Positions 35,391 through 44,683 of a DNA stretch of 64,000 nucleotides are shown here, piece by piece; position 1 is the first letter of the stretch, and each line of letters begins with the position of its first letter. Both the position numbers and the translations under genes were made by a program. The notes beneath the pieces were generated by a model. It was not told the DNA's origin. It searched no databases and was given only the letters and a program-made list of their open reading frames with translations. The stretch comes from Entomohabitans teleogrylli (GTDB taxonomy: Bacteria; Pseudomonadota; Gammaproteobacteria; Enterobacterales; Enterobacteriaceae), in NCBI RefSeq assembly GCF_001484765.1, contig NZ_KQ947378.1, positions 179,789 to 243,788 of the forward strand, given 5' to 3'.

Positions 35391-35831
35391 GTGGATAGAG
35401 AGTTAAACGAGCAAGTCATGATTGAACGGGTCGAAATGATTGCGCGTCTGACGACCGAGGGAGTGTGTCAGGAAAGAGATCGTGAAATTGCTTTGAATTT
35501 AATTGCGGAAATTGCGAGAGGGAACTTGATGAAAAACAACTCTTTTTCTGTCGTTTTCGCCCCCGCTCCTGTTGAAAAACGATTAAAAGAAGGGGGCGAA
35601 GTGAGAGTAAACATCACGTTAGATAAAGAACAAAAAGTAGGGCAGCAGGTGATTGATGCTTTTCAGAACGAACTAACTAAGAGAGTACAGTCAATTTTTC
35701 CAACAACACGCATTACGGTTAAAAAAGGAACAATGACTGGTGTTGAGTTAGTGGGGTTTGAACAGGAATCAGACCGAGAGGCGTTAGATGGTATTCTCCA
35801 GGAAGTTTGGGAAGACGAAAGCTGGAGATAA
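35391..35831 (+). CDS. tum: Tum antirepressor with DinI-like domain
   Basis: A 146-residue SOS-induced antirepressor of the 186 type, which inactivates CI on DNA damage. The C-terminal half (VRVNITLDKEQKVGQQVIDA to the end, ILQEVWEDESWR) is a DinI-like domain; the N-terminal part (VDRELNEQVMIERVEMIARL) is the Tum-specific segment. GTG 35391 follows GGAGG by four bases and lies 20 bases after the LexA box, which fixes the start. It ends the early module. Confidence 0.9.
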   Translation: MDRELNEQVMIERVEMIARLTTEGVCQERDREIALNLIAEIARGNLMKNNSFSVVFAPAPVEKRLKEGGEVRVNITLDKEQKVGQQVIDAFQNELTKRVQSIFPTTRITVKKGTMTGVELVGFEQESDREALDGILQEVWEDESWR

Positions 35832-35876
35832 AAGATATAGAGAGCCATGTTTTAAATTAACATGGCTCGTCTGTTA

Positions 35877-37436
35877 TTATGCACTATGTTCCTTAACGAA
35901 TATATTGACCTCTTCGGGGGTGATATCCACATCCATCTCATCAAGAATATCAAAGTCAACAATATTAGTTTTCTTCAGTATAGATAGTATCTTGGCCTTA
36001 TTTTTGTTTGTGCTTTTTCCCGGAATCCAGTCCATGTCCCATAAGTTATCTATCGGGAATGTTTTCTTTTTCCTAAACTCACTATCTACTCGAAGGCAAA
36101 GGGAAGAATGATAAGTTCCAGCCCATTCGGGGTTAATTTTCCCTTGAACTCGCTGGAACCAAATATCTAACATTTCAGTATTTGGTTGATTGCTTAATTT
36201 TTGATGAAGTTGATCTAGTTTAATGAACTTACTTTCATCATCATCATATAAGAAACTGAGTATTTTAGAGAATATGGCTGTGCAAACAGGATATGTCGTT
36301 GGGTTTTTTGACATGATGCCTGAAGTTATGCCCAGCATAGCTTCAAGTTGATTGCCACTGTTAACAATTTTTTTTCTACGGAATAATTTTCTTAAAAAAT
36401 CATTCAAATATCTAACGGTTGTTTTTGAATTAGGATGCTTGAGGGAGAAAAGATAAATGACATATAGCATTTTTTGCAAGGAGTCTACTCGCGCTTCCTT
36501 AATGTAGTCTTTTTTAACCGGTTTAAGTGAGTTGAATATTATATCATCATGTAACTCGGTTTTTTTAGAGTTCAGATCTAAACCAAACCCCGCCAATACC
36601 GTAACAAGACATTTAGATATTTTATCCAAATCATCCTTGCTATTTGAGAAAATACGGTAATCATCCCGATATCTAACAACCTTATATTCAGATATATTCA
36701 ATTTAGTGGTTTCAATCCTCAATTGAAGATCAATTTGACCTAATATGAGTTCAGCAAATGTATCCATCAGCGTACTACCTAAAGGGATGCCATTCGTTTG
36801 ATTACTCATCATCATTTGAATATGCTTATCTATCAATTGACCAGGGTTGTCACCGTTAATTTTATTTTTTGCATCTTCTTTTGGAATGAACACCCATTCA
36901 AAGCTATGAGTGTATATAGATGGGTAAAAATTAGCTATGTCCGTACTAAACATAAACTCATACTCAAGCGAAAGAGCCAGGCTTTTTTGTTCAAAATCTT
37001 CCCACCAATTTATGATGGAAGATGCTATGTTAGATTCATTTTTCTGTTGGGCAGGAATGCTTGAGCATAGAAATATTTCATTTGACTCAAATTCTTTGAA
37101 TTTCGCCCTTATCTTTTTCCAATTCTCTTTTTCAGTTATCAATTTACAGAAATAAACATAGTACAATGGGTTAATGAGTGTTATTCTTCTCCAGCTGTAT
37201 AATCCATCCTTACTAACAAGTATTTCATGGTTTATGTTTTTCCCCATTAACAATTTGGCGTCGGGAGCAAAAGAAATTTCATTATTATCTATTGCTGAAT
37301 TAATTTTGTTGAGTAGTGGTGAAAAATTTATGTAGTTCGGGATTTCGAGAGTTGTATAAGAGTCATTGCGGAGGAAGTATTTAAGAGCGTTGGCGCTTGC
37401 CATCTGATGAATTTTTTTCATTGTTCTTCTTTCCAT
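35877..37436 (-). CDS. Defence-type reverse transcriptase (Abi/UG group)
   Basis: A 519-residue protein with RT motifs: STDIANFYPSIYTHS (motif A, D166), GIPLGSTLMDTFAEL (motif B, residues 216-230) and YRDDYRIF (motif C, residues 256-263), then an extended helical C-terminus of about 220 residues. The form of motif A and the long C-terminal helical part are those of Abi/UG/DRT defence enzymes, not retron or group II intron RTs. There is no maturase domain and no variable-repeat target. It sits in the P2 tin/old cargo site, where Abi-P2 RTs that block other phages are known. The start may be the internal ATG at 37421. Confidence 0.85.
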   Translation of the reverse strand: MERRTMKKIHQMASANALKYFLRNDSYTTLEIPNYINFSPLLNKINSAIDNNEISFAPDAKLLMGKNINHEILVSKDGLYSWRRITLINPLYYVYFCKLITEKENWKKIRAKFKEFESNEIFLCSSIPAQQKNESNIASSIINWWEDFEQKSLALSLEYEFMFSTDIANFYPSIYTHSFEWVFIPKEDAKNKINGDNPGQLIDKHIQMMMSNQTNGIPLGSTLMDTFAELILGQIDLQLRIETTKLNISEYKVVRYRDDYRIFSNSKDDLDKISKCLVTVLAGFGLDLNSKKTELHDDIIFNSLKPVKKDYIKEARVDSLQKMLYVIYLFSLKHPNSKTTVRYLNDFLRKLFRRKKIVNSGNQLEAMLGITSGIMSKNPTTYPVCTAIFSKILSFLYDDDESKFIKLDQLHQKLSNQPNTEMLDIWFQRVQGKINPEWAGTYHSSLCLRVDSEFRKKKTFPIDNLWDMDWIPGKSTNKNKAKILSILKKTNIVDFDILDEMDVDITPEEVNIFVKEHSA

Positions 37437-37493
37437 ATGCTGTTGGTTTTAACATTCATTTAATTTAAATCTGTGTTAGAAGTAAATTGGTTA

Positions 37494-37928
37494 TTATACT
37501 GACGTCACTAGGTTCATACCTAGGGTTAGCAAATTTGTTACTGCTCCAGCAATGACACCAGGGGTACCATCCCTCACCGCACTGACAATCTTATCACCCA
37601 TAGTTTCATTCCCTCCCAGTGCCTCGGGCTTTTTGTTGAGCACTGCGAGCGATTTTTCGGTTAGGCGCACATTTCGAAAATATGTTTGATGGTCTGTTTC
37701 ATATTGGATATATCCATTTTCACCAAGAAAAGTGAATGTACCTTCAACCACACTACGCAATTGATTTAATGCTTTCATTTCCGGTGAGTTAAGTTGGTTA
37801 AAGTAGTCATCGGGTAATGCAGCGTTAAATTTTTCGTAGGTGATGACCTGTGGGACTGGAAAGTTTTCCCATAGTACCCCAAAGATTTCCGCTGTCTGCT
37901 GGTTAAATAAATCGAGGTTATTAGGCAT
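37494..37928 (-). CDS. Small wHTH-like partner upstream of the RT
   Basis: A 144-residue protein, 58 bases upstream of the RT on the same strand. ATG 37928 (MPNNLDLFNQQTAEIFGVLW) is favoured; an N-terminal extension to 38030 is less likely. LGENGYIQYE and FRNVRLTEKSLAVLNKKPEA look like the winged-helix wing, and the C-terminus (GVIAGAVTNLLTLGMNLVTS) is hydrophobic with glycines and may insert in membranes. I infer a two-gene RT defence unit. Function unknown. Confidence 0.6.
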   Translation of the reverse strand: MPNNLDLFNQQTAEIFGVLWENFPVPQVITYEKFNAALPDDYFNQLNSPEMKALNQLRSVVEGTFTFLGENGYIQYETDHQTYFRNVRLTEKSLAVLNKKPEALGGNETMGDKIVSAVRDGTPGVIAGAVTNLLTLGMNLVTSV

Positions 37929-38121
37929 GCAAATTTCCGTTTCTAGTGAGGGTGAGTGGGTAAAGTGTTGGTCGAAACACGTTACCTGTCTTGCCCAGAA
38001 CAATGACCTTAGTTCACGCGAGGTCGACACCTATACCGACAAGCTGGTCGAGCATACGAGCAGTACTGAGCTCGGGCTAGTCATTAAAGACCTACTAAAT
38101 CACATAAGAATGCAAAAATAA
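37927..38121 (+). CDS. Small ORF diverging from the RT module
   Basis: A 64-residue ORF whose ATG shares the GCATGC palindrome with the divergent partner gene start. Its last 40 residues (SSREVDTYTDKLVEHTSSTE, LGLVIKDLLNHIR) have a normal protein-like helical composition. It overlaps the N-terminal extension of the opposite gene, so only one of these readings is likely to be real there. Low confidence. Confidence 0.3.
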   Translation: MQISVSSEGEWVKCWSKHVTCLAQNNDLSSREVDTYTDKLVEHTSSTELGLVIKDLLNHIRMQK

Positions 38122-38182
38122 AAGGATCTTTATCAATGTGTTATCTCAAGATTTTGGTGATCTATCGATTCTAGGAGACAAT

Positions 38183-38416
38183 ATGCATCATGTGCCATTT
38201 GATACCCCAAAGCATAAAACCCACAGCGTTAAGCTGATGGCTGTAGTTAATCGCCTTCAACAGATAATGCTCAACGAGAACCTTAGTCCTGAAGAGCTGG
38301 TTGGGTGTGCTGAGATAGTGAAAGATAATTACTCTAAGCTCTACAGCATCAGTCACCCAAAAACGAGTGAGATTAGCGCACCAAATATGCCAAAATCCCC
38401 GCCGAGCCGACCATAG
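38183..38416 (+). CDS. Small hypothetical phage protein
   Basis: A 77-residue helical protein with a good AGGAG before ATG 38183. The central part (MAVVNRLQQIMLNENLSPEE, LVGCAEIVKDNYSKLY) is a helical hairpin, loosely like Spo0E-type small proteins, but I do not claim that. It lies between the RT module and cos. Confidence 0.5.
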   Translation: MHHVPFDTPKHKTHSVKLMAVVNRLQQIMLNENLSPEELVGCAEIVKDNYSKLYSISHPKTSEISAPNMPKSPPSRP

Positions 38417-38783
38417 ACCTATGTTTATCCACGCTGAACCGTCATCTTGAATGCCGGTTTTTTTATGCCATTTTCCCGAGATTTTTCCGTTTTATAGTCG
38501 TGCATGCATTAAGTGCATCATTCTGCATGCGTGCTTACCCACTACTTTTGACGATCACCGCCAGAGCTGATGCGGATCTGATGACCTGTTGCAACTGCAC
38601 TAATTCCGACCCATAAAGCGGGCAGGCGAGGCGGGGATAGCACTGCGCGCCAGCGTGGTTATTTATTTTTCTCTGGCGAGCTGAGCGGCTCGCTGGGCGA
38701 TTTAATTTCTCGGGGGGGGGTTATGTGGCTGTATCGGGACAGGGACTCTGTAGGACGTTGAGGGCGTGAGAAAGGCAATAAAA
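38417..38783. other. cos region without genes
   Basis: Non-coding interval that holds the packaging site (38625-38643) and, upstream at 38501-38530, several TGCAT copies (tgcatgcatt, gtgcatc, tgcatgcg) that may bind terminase. A run of ten G lies near 38713. Confidence 0.7.
38625..38643 (+). other. P2-type cos site
   Basis: GGCGAGGCGGGGATAGCAC, followed by TGCGCG, matches the 19-base P2 cohesive end as I recall it (GGCGAGGCGGGGAAAGCAC) with one difference. Its position just outside the portal gene is the P2 position. Terminase gpP/gpM cuts here. Confidence 0.88.
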
Positions 38784-38801
38784 AGCCGCCCGCGGGCGGC
38801 T
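38784..38801 (-). terminator. Terminator of the Q-P operon
   Basis: AGCCGCCC / GGGCGGCT hairpin followed on the minus strand by TTTTATTG, five bases after the portal gene stop. Confidence 0.85.
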
Positions 38802-38805
38802 GTTA

Positions 38806-39831
38806 TTATACGTCGTCGAGGCTGTACTCATCGAACCGGACGACCTCCTCGCCTATCCAGTCGTTAATCTCCCTGAACCGGTTTTGTAACGGGGTTAGCT
38901 CGTTGCGGACAAATACCTTTGCAACCTTTTCCACGTCGCCAATGGACCCGACGTTCTCTGGCTTGCCGCCCATTAGCTGGAACGGGATACGGTGAGCGTC
39001 AAGCAGGTCAGTAGCACTGACTTTCTTGATATTAAAAAAATCGTCCTTCGTTGCCACTTCACTGAGGGGAACAATTTTTATGCCGTCCGGTTTTCCGTTG
39101 GGCGCGTAGAAAAACAGATTTTTAAAATTTCCCAGGCCTTTTGAGTCACGCATCGCCTTACGCAGGGCTTCAACATCCGTACTGCTCTGTGCTGCGTCGG
39201 TCACATACATGATGTAACCGGCGTGCGCCCCGTTCTGGTAATATTTGCGCCGGAACAGCGTCGCCGACTCATTGAGCCAGGCTGAATTAAGCGCGCTCAG
39301 GTATTCCGGCATCCCGTACAGCTCCTGATTGATGTCGGGTTCAAGCTGATGAAAGACAGAACCGGGCGCGAACTGGTGCGGCCTGTCGTATGACTGAATA
39401 AACCAGTAGACGTCATCCTCCACGCCACGTCGGGTATATTTGGCGAGGGATGTCTCCAGCCGGACCGGGAGGCCCGTATGGCTGATGCGCTTTTCCAGAA
39501 AAGCATTACCGAATACCAGATAATCCAGCGCATAACGGCTGAAGTCCTGCCGGGATAACAGCGGGTGCGGCTTCAGCGTACTGACGAGAATATTACGTTT
39601 AACGTAAATCGGTGAGCTGTGGTGGACGGCGGCGCGCAGGCTTTTCGCCAGACCGGAAAAACTGACCGGCGGTTCATACCAGCGGCCATTGCTGACACAT
39701 TCCACATAATCCAGAATTTCTCGCCGGTCGAGCACCGGTACCGGTTCACCAAAGGTAAACGCCTCCATGCGCTGTGGCTCTGCCGTGGTGACAGTCGTGC
39801 GGGTTTTCTGGTGATATTTTCGCTTTGCCAT
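38806..39831 (-). CDS. Q: Portal protein gpQ
   Basis: A 341-residue portal vertex protein (PBSX-type family) through which DNA enters the head. EAFTFGEPVPVLDRREILDY, NGRWYEPPVSFSGLAKSLRA and GMPEYLSALNSAWLNESATL match P2 gpQ. It is the second gene of the leftward P-Q operon; its start touches the stop of P. Confidence 0.93.
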   Translation of the reverse strand: MAKRKYHQKTRTTVTTAEPQRMEAFTFGEPVPVLDRREILDYVECVSNGRWYEPPVSFSGLAKSLRAAVHHSSPIYVKRNILVSTLKPHPLLSRQDFSRYALDYLVFGNAFLEKRISHTGLPVRLETSLAKYTRRGVEDDVYWFIQSYDRPHQFAPGSVFHQLEPDINQELYGMPEYLSALNSAWLNESATLFRRKYYQNGAHAGYIMYVTDAAQSSTDVEALRKAMRDSKGLGNFKNLFFYAPNGKPDGIKIVPLSEVATKDDFFNIKKVSATDLLDAHRIPFQLMGGKPENVGSIGDVEKVAKVFVRNELTPLQNRFREINDWIGEEVVRFDEYSLDDV

Positions 39832-41597
39832 TAATTAAACTCCAGAATGGATGACGGTGCGGACCCGTTACCGACGGTAAGGGGTTCATTTAACAGGGCG
39901 TGCATGGTGGCCCAGGCGAGATCGGCGTGGCTGGCTTCCTCGCTGCGGCTGGCCTCATAGGTGGAACTGCGCCCGCTGCTGGTCATGGTTTTGCGGATGG
40001 CCATAAATGACTGAGTGATATCGGTGGCACCGACGTCATATTCCAGGCGCCCGCGATTAATGGTGTCTTTTGCCTTCAGCACCATTTCCGTTTTCATTTC
40101 CGGTGAATAGCGAATACCGCGTGCGGCAGGCCAGAACGCGCGAACAAGCTGATAAACGCCCTGGCCGATGCCGGTGGCATCAATGCCGATATATTCAACG
40201 TGGTATTTTTCGGTAAGACGGCGGATGGTTTCGGCCTGGGTGGCGAAGTCCATCCCCTTGAACTGATGACGCTCCAGAATACGGAATTTACCGCCCGGAA
40301 CCACCGGCGGCGCCAGTACCACGCATCCGGCACTGTCGCCGGTGTGTGACGGGTCGTAGCCAATCCAGACCGGTCGATACCCGAACGGGCGATCGGCGAA
40401 CGGGCTGTAGTCCTCCCACTCTTCCAGGCTGTCTACCATGCAGCGCTGTAGCTCCTCAAACGGGAATACGGACGCTTTGTCGTCAACGAACTCACACATA
40501 AACAGATTGCGGAAATCGTCGGCGCTGTTTTCCTTACGCAGGGTGTCGAGGTCAAACAGGGTACAGCCTCCCGCCAGGGCGTCCTCAATGGTGACAATCT
40601 GTCGCCACTGGCCATCACCGCACAGTACGCCGCCGGACAGCGCGGCGTGACTGAGGTCGATTTCCACCCGTTCCGCCGGATCATCACGCCCACGGTTGAA
40701 CAGCTCACCGGACCAGAAGGCATAGGCGCCATGCGCCAGGGTGGACGGGGTGGAAAAATAAGTGGTGCGCAGGTGCTTCTGTGACGCCATACCGGACGCC
40801 ACTTTTCGCAGTTTCTGAAAGTTGGGGATCCAGAATATTTCATCGACATACAGGTCGCCGTTATGGCTCTGCGCGGTGTTTGAATTGGTGCCGAGGAAAA
40901 TCAGTTTTGCGCCGTTGTTACCGAGGATAATCGGGTCGCCGGACAGGTCAACATCCACCAGGCGGGCAAACTGGATAATGTATTCCCGGAAAACGTATGC
41001 CTGGGTTTTACTGGCAGACAGGAAAATCTGGTTATTGCCCGTCTTCAGTGCCCGTAACAGGGCTTCGCGGGCAAAATAGAACGTTGCGCCAATCTGGCGC
41101 GATTTCAGGATGTCGCGGATACGATGCGCCAGTCCTGCCTCATACCAGCCGAGCTGATAATCAAAGCAATTTTCAATGAATATCTCTTCCAGCCGGGCGA
41201 TCGCCTCGTCGCTGAAAAAGTTCTTTTTCGGCTGCTTCCGTTCTCCCTTGTTGCGGTTTGCCACCTTCGGGTTGAGATCGGCCTCGTTGCCGGTCTGGCT
41301 GTAGCGGTTGACCCGCGCCAGCCGCTCAATCTGACGGCCCAAAAGGTCAATCTCCTTATAATCCCCGCCGTCTTTTTTCGTCTTCACGATGAGCTGAATC
41401 AGCCGCGCTTCGAGGCTTTTTTCCACGCGGTCAATCGGGGTAACGGCGTCCCATTCGTCGCGCTGTTTCCAGCTCTGCACTGTGGGGCGCTTTACCTGCA
41501 ACATTTCGGAAATCTGGCGTACAGAAAACCCCTGCCAGAAAAGCAGCGCCGCCTGTCGTCGTGGGTCGTGTAAAAGGCTGGTGTCTGTCGTGATCAT
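39831..41597 (-). CDS. P: Terminase large subunit (ATPase) gpP
   Basis: A 588-residue packaging ATPase. An N-terminal HTH (FSVRQISEMLQVKRPTVQSW) recognises DNA; the ATPase core has RQIGATFYFAREALL as the Walker A region and LYVDEIFWI as Walker B; a nuclease-like C-terminal half follows (GYDPSHTGDSAG). It works with gpM to cut cos and pump DNA into proheads. It diverges from gene O. Confidence 0.93.
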   Translation of the reverse strand: MITTDTSLLHDPRRQAALLFWQGFSVRQISEMLQVKRPTVQSWKQRDEWDAVTPIDRVEKSLEARLIQLIVKTKKDGGDYKEIDLLGRQIERLARVNRYSQTGNEADLNPKVANRNKGERKQPKKNFFSDEAIARLEEIFIENCFDYQLGWYEAGLAHRIRDILKSRQIGATFYFAREALLRALKTGNNQIFLSASKTQAYVFREYIIQFARLVDVDLSGDPIILGNNGAKLIFLGTNSNTAQSHNGDLYVDEIFWIPNFQKLRKVASGMASQKHLRTTYFSTPSTLAHGAYAFWSGELFNRGRDDPAERVEIDLSHAALSGGVLCGDGQWRQIVTIEDALAGGCTLFDLDTLRKENSADDFRNLFMCEFVDDKASVFPFEELQRCMVDSLEEWEDYSPFADRPFGYRPVWIGYDPSHTGDSAGCVVLAPPVVPGGKFRILERHQFKGMDFATQAETIRRLTEKYHVEYIGIDATGIGQGVYQLVRAFWPAARGIRYSPEMKTEMVLKAKDTINRGRLEYDVGATDITQSFMAIRKTMTSSGRSSTYEASRSEEASHADLAWATMHALLNEPLTVGNGSAPSSILEFN

Positions 41598-41660
41598 TTC
41601 TGCCTCGCGGTGTGGATACGAGGCAAGGCTAAGGAATCGCCGGAAATGAATCGCTAAGGC

Positions 41661-41700
41661 GCTGTTGTGTCAGGAGTAAGCCATCTGTAACCGATGGCCC
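41661..41700. promoter_or_regulatory. Candidate Ogr-dependent divergent late promoters (P and O)
   Basis: The gap between P and O holds gttgtgtca at 41664-41672, which recurs as gttgtgtca at 47528 before V; gttgtg also occurs at 53869 before FI. Activator-dependent P2 late promoters are expected at these three places. A hairpin gccatc/gatggc lies at 41680-41698. Confidence 0.45.
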
Positions 41701-41757
41701 CGCCCGCTGTCAGTCAGGAAACTAACCGCGACTAATCACTAATCAGGACTCCTGACG

Positions 41758-42615
41758 ATGGCAAAAAAAATCTCCAAATGGTTCCGCATTGGTGTTGAGG
41801 GTGACACCTGTGACGGTCGTGTTATCAGCGGCACTGATATTCAGGAAATGGGGGAAACCTTCGACCCGCGTGTCTTCGGCTGCCGGATTAATCTCGAACA
41901 TCTGCGCGGCATCCTGCCGGACAGTGTCTTTAAACGTTATGGCGATGTGGTGGATCTGAAAGCTGAGCAAATCAGCGACGATTCCGCGCTTAACGGTAAA
42001 TGGGCGCTGTATGCAAAAATGGCCCCGCTTGATGAGCTGGTCAGCATGGTAGCGGCAGGCCAGAAAGTTTACACCTCCATGGAAATCCGTCCCAATTTCG
42101 CCAATTCCGGCAAGTGCTATCTGGTGGGTCTCGCGGTAACTGATGACCCGGCCAGCCTCGGCACGGAATATCTGGAATTCTGCGCCCGTGCCAGACAAAA
42201 CCCCCTGGCGGGCCGTAAGGCTCACCCTGACGATCTGTTCTCTGTCGCCACCCTGGCGGCGCTGGAATTCGAAGACCAGCCAGAGACTGTACTCACTGCC
42301 CTGACTGACAAGGTCAAAGCCATTTTTAGCCGTAAACAGGCGTCTGACGATGCCCGTTTCGCGGACATTCATGAGGCGGTGACGGCGGTGGGTGAGCATG
42401 TACAGGACAGTCTTGGCGCCAGTGACCAGCGTATCACTGCACTGGAGCAGGCATTCGCCGGATTAAACCAGGACGTGACAGGCCGTATCAGTAAAACCGA
42501 GCAGGATTTCTCCACCCTGAAAACCACTCTGGATAAAACGGAAAGCTTCCGCCAGCCGCGCCGTCCGGTCAGTACCGGCGGGGATAACGCGGACACCAGT
42601 CTCACCGACTGTTAA
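41758..42615 (+). CDS. O: Scaffold and capsid protease gpO
   Basis: A 285-residue protein that scaffolds the head and cleaves the capsid proteins. Counting from Met gives D19, H48 (INLEHLRG) and S107 (VYTSMEIRP), the P2 gpO serine-protease triad as I recall it. The C-terminal third is a helical scaffold (HVQDSLGASDQRITALEQAF). First gene of the rightward head operon. Confidence 0.95.
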   Translation: MAKKISKWFRIGVEGDTCDGRVISGTDIQEMGETFDPRVFGCRINLEHLRGILPDSVFKRYGDVVDLKAEQISDDSALNGKWALYAKMAPLDELVSMVAAGQKVYTSMEIRPNFANSGKCYLVGLAVTDDPASLGTEYLEFCARARQNPLAGRKAHPDDLFSVATLAALEFEDQPETVLTALTDKVKAIFSRKQASDDARFADIHEAVTAVGEHVQDSLGASDQRITALEQAFAGLNQDVTGRISKTEQDFSTLKTTLDKTESFRQPRRPVSTGGDNADTSLTDC

Positions 42616-42680
42616 ACCCGGTATTACCGGGGGTTAAGCACGATTTTTACCCTGAATTTATTCACAGGAAAACAGACATA

Positions 42681-43841
42681 ATGCGAGCAGAAACCCGTTT
42701 TAAATTTAATCAGTACCTGAGCCGTATCGCCGAGCTGAATAATGTCAGCGTTAACGATCTGAATAAAAAATTCACCGTTGAGCCTTCGGTCACGCAGACC
42801 CTGTTTGACAAGATTCAGCAGTCCTCTTCCTTCCTGAAGCTGATCAATATGGTGGTGGTCAAAGAGCTGACGGAGGAGAAAGTCGGTATTGATGTCAACG
42901 GCACCATTGCCAGCACCACCGATACCGATAATAACGTGGAACGTAAGACCGCAGACTTTTCAAAGCTGGACAGCTTCCGCTATTTCTGCCAGCCGATGAA
43001 CTTCGATTTTCATCTGAAATATAACAAGCTGGATTTGTGGGCCCGTTATCAGGATTTTCAGATCCGTATCCGTAACGCCATTATCCGGCGCCAGGCGCTG
43101 GACTATATCACTGTCGGCTTTAACGGGGTGATGCGTGCGCCCACCTCTGATCGCACGGCAAATCCGCTGTTGCAGGATGTCGCGGTCGGCTGGTTACAGA
43201 AATGTCGCAATGACGCTCCTGAGCGCGTGATGAATAACGTTACTGATGATGACGGTACCGTTATTTCGGACACCATCAAAATCGGCCGAAAAAGTAAGGG
43301 CGGGCATTATGCCAACATCGACGCTCTGGTTATGGATACGCAGGAATCCCTGATTGATGAGGTTCACCGCGAAAACCCGGAAATGGTGGTGATTTGCGGT
43401 CGACGTATCCTGACCGACAAATATTTCCCGATGATTAACAAGTTTCAGGCGAACAGCGAACATCTGGCCGGTGAGCTGATTATCAGCCAGAAAACCATCG
43501 GGCAGTTACAGGCTGTGCGGGCGCCATTCTTCCCGGCCAATGCCATCATGATCACCCCGCTGGATAACCTGTCGATTTACCTCTATGAGGATGGCCACCG
43601 CCGCCACATCACCGAAAACCCGAAGCTCGATCAGGTGGAAAACTACGAACAGGTGAAAGTCGATTTCGTCATTGAGGACTACAGCGCCTGCTGCCTGATT
43701 GAAAACATTGAGATTCTGGAGCCGGACGAAGACGCCACCGATGAGACGCCCGGCGCCAGCGCACTGGCGGCAGAACTGGCGAAGGCGGTCCAGTTACTGG
43801 TTGGTTCACAGACAGCACCGGCTCAGGGCGGGGAGGCATAA
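42681..43841 (+). CDS. N: Major capsid protein gpN
   Basis: A 386-residue HK97-fold coat protein precursor. MRAETRFKFNQYLSRIAELN at the N-terminus (removed by gpO), LINMVVVKELTEEKVGIDVN and the C-terminal region DFVIEDYSACCLIENIEILE match P2 gpN. A 60-base gap with hairpin separates it from O. Confidence 0.95.
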   Translation: MRAETRFKFNQYLSRIAELNNVSVNDLNKKFTVEPSVTQTLFDKIQQSSSFLKLINMVVVKELTEEKVGIDVNGTIASTTDTDNNVERKTADFSKLDSFRYFCQPMNFDFHLKYNKLDLWARYQDFQIRIRNAIIRRQALDYITVGFNGVMRAPTSDRTANPLLQDVAVGWLQKCRNDAPERVMNNVTDDDGTVISDTIKIGRKSKGGHYANIDALVMDTQESLIDEVHRENPEMVVICGRRILTDKYFPMINKFQANSEHLAGELIISQKTIGQLQAVRAPFFPANAIMITPLDNLSIYLYEDGHRRHITENPKLDQVENYEQVKVDFVIEDYSACCLIENIEILEPDEDATDETPGASALAAELAKAVQLLVGSQTAPAQGGEA

Positions 43842-43844
43842 ATC

Positions 43845-44588
43845 ATGATGAGCCCCGCACAGCGTCACCGGATGCGGGTCTCGGCCATGATGGCTGCGCA
43901 GCGGGAACAAACCCCGCTGCGCCATGCCAGCGCTTATGAGCAAATGCTCGTCAAGATGGCCGCAGACTGTCGCGCCCTGAAAAACATCCGTTCCGTTGAG
44001 CGTAAGGCAGATAAAAAGCGCGAGCTGCTGCCGTTCTGGCTGCCGTGGGTAACCGGTGTGCTGGAGAAGGGGACTGGCGCACAGGATGACATCCTGATGA
44101 CGGTCATGCTGTGGCGGCTGGATGTCGGGGATATCACCGGCGCGCTGGAAATCGCCCGTTATGCGCTGCGCTGCGGTCTGGCAATGCCGGGCCGTCATGA
44201 ACGCCCGGTGCCTTACCTGCTGGCCGAAGAGGTGGCCCTTGCCGCTCTCCGGGCCCGCGATGCCGGACAGCCGGTGGCGGTCTGCCAGTTGCTGGAAACC
44301 CTCGCGCTGACCACTGCGGACGATATGCCGGACCAGGTGCGCGCCCGGCTCCATAAGGTTACCGGTCTGGTACTGCGGGACAACGGTCAGCCTGCTGACG
44401 CGCTGGCGCACCTTCAGCGGGCGATGCAGCTCGACAGAGGGGCAGGCGTGAAAAAAGAGATTGAGCGTCTGGGTCGGGAACTGAACCCGGCACCCGCCGC
44501 TAAACGTAAAACCCCGGCAAAATCCCGGACCAGCGCCGCCGCACCGGCGAAGCGAGGGCGGGGTCGTCCCAGAAAAAACGCCGGTTAA
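43845..44588 (+). CDS. M: Terminase small subunit (endonuclease) gpM
   Basis: A 247-residue cos-recognition subunit. MSPAQRHRMRVSAMMAAQRE and LLPFWLPWVTGVLEKGTGAQ match P2 gpM. Its basic C-terminal tail (AAKRKTPAKSRTSAAAPAKR) resembles a histone-like DNA-binding extension. Confidence 0.93.
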   Translation: MMSPAQRHRMRVSAMMAAQREQTPLRHASAYEQMLVKMAADCRALKNIRSVERKADKKRELLPFWLPWVTGVLEKGTGAQDDILMTVMLWRLDVGDITGALEIARYALRCGLAMPGRHERPVPYLLAEEVALAALRARDAGQPVAVCQLLETLALTTADDMPDQVRARLHKVTGLVLRDNGQPADALAHLQRAMQLDRGAGVKKEIERLGRELNPAPAAKRKTPAKSRTSAAAPAKRGRGRPRKNAG

Positions 44589-44683
44589 CAGAATGCGCCC
44601 CGCGCCGGGCGGCACGCCGGTCGATGACGGTGATTTACCTGACCTGAGACCGGCGTCCACCGCCCACCTTTTCAGAGGTAGTC

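Noticed and set aside
35877-38416. Diversity-generating retroelement or retron
   Set aside because: I see no template/variable repeat pair, no Avd-type gene, and no mutated C-terminal domain in the fibre gene; the RT lacks the retron-type arrangement of a structured RNA directly before a 300-aa RT and is longer than retron enzymes.
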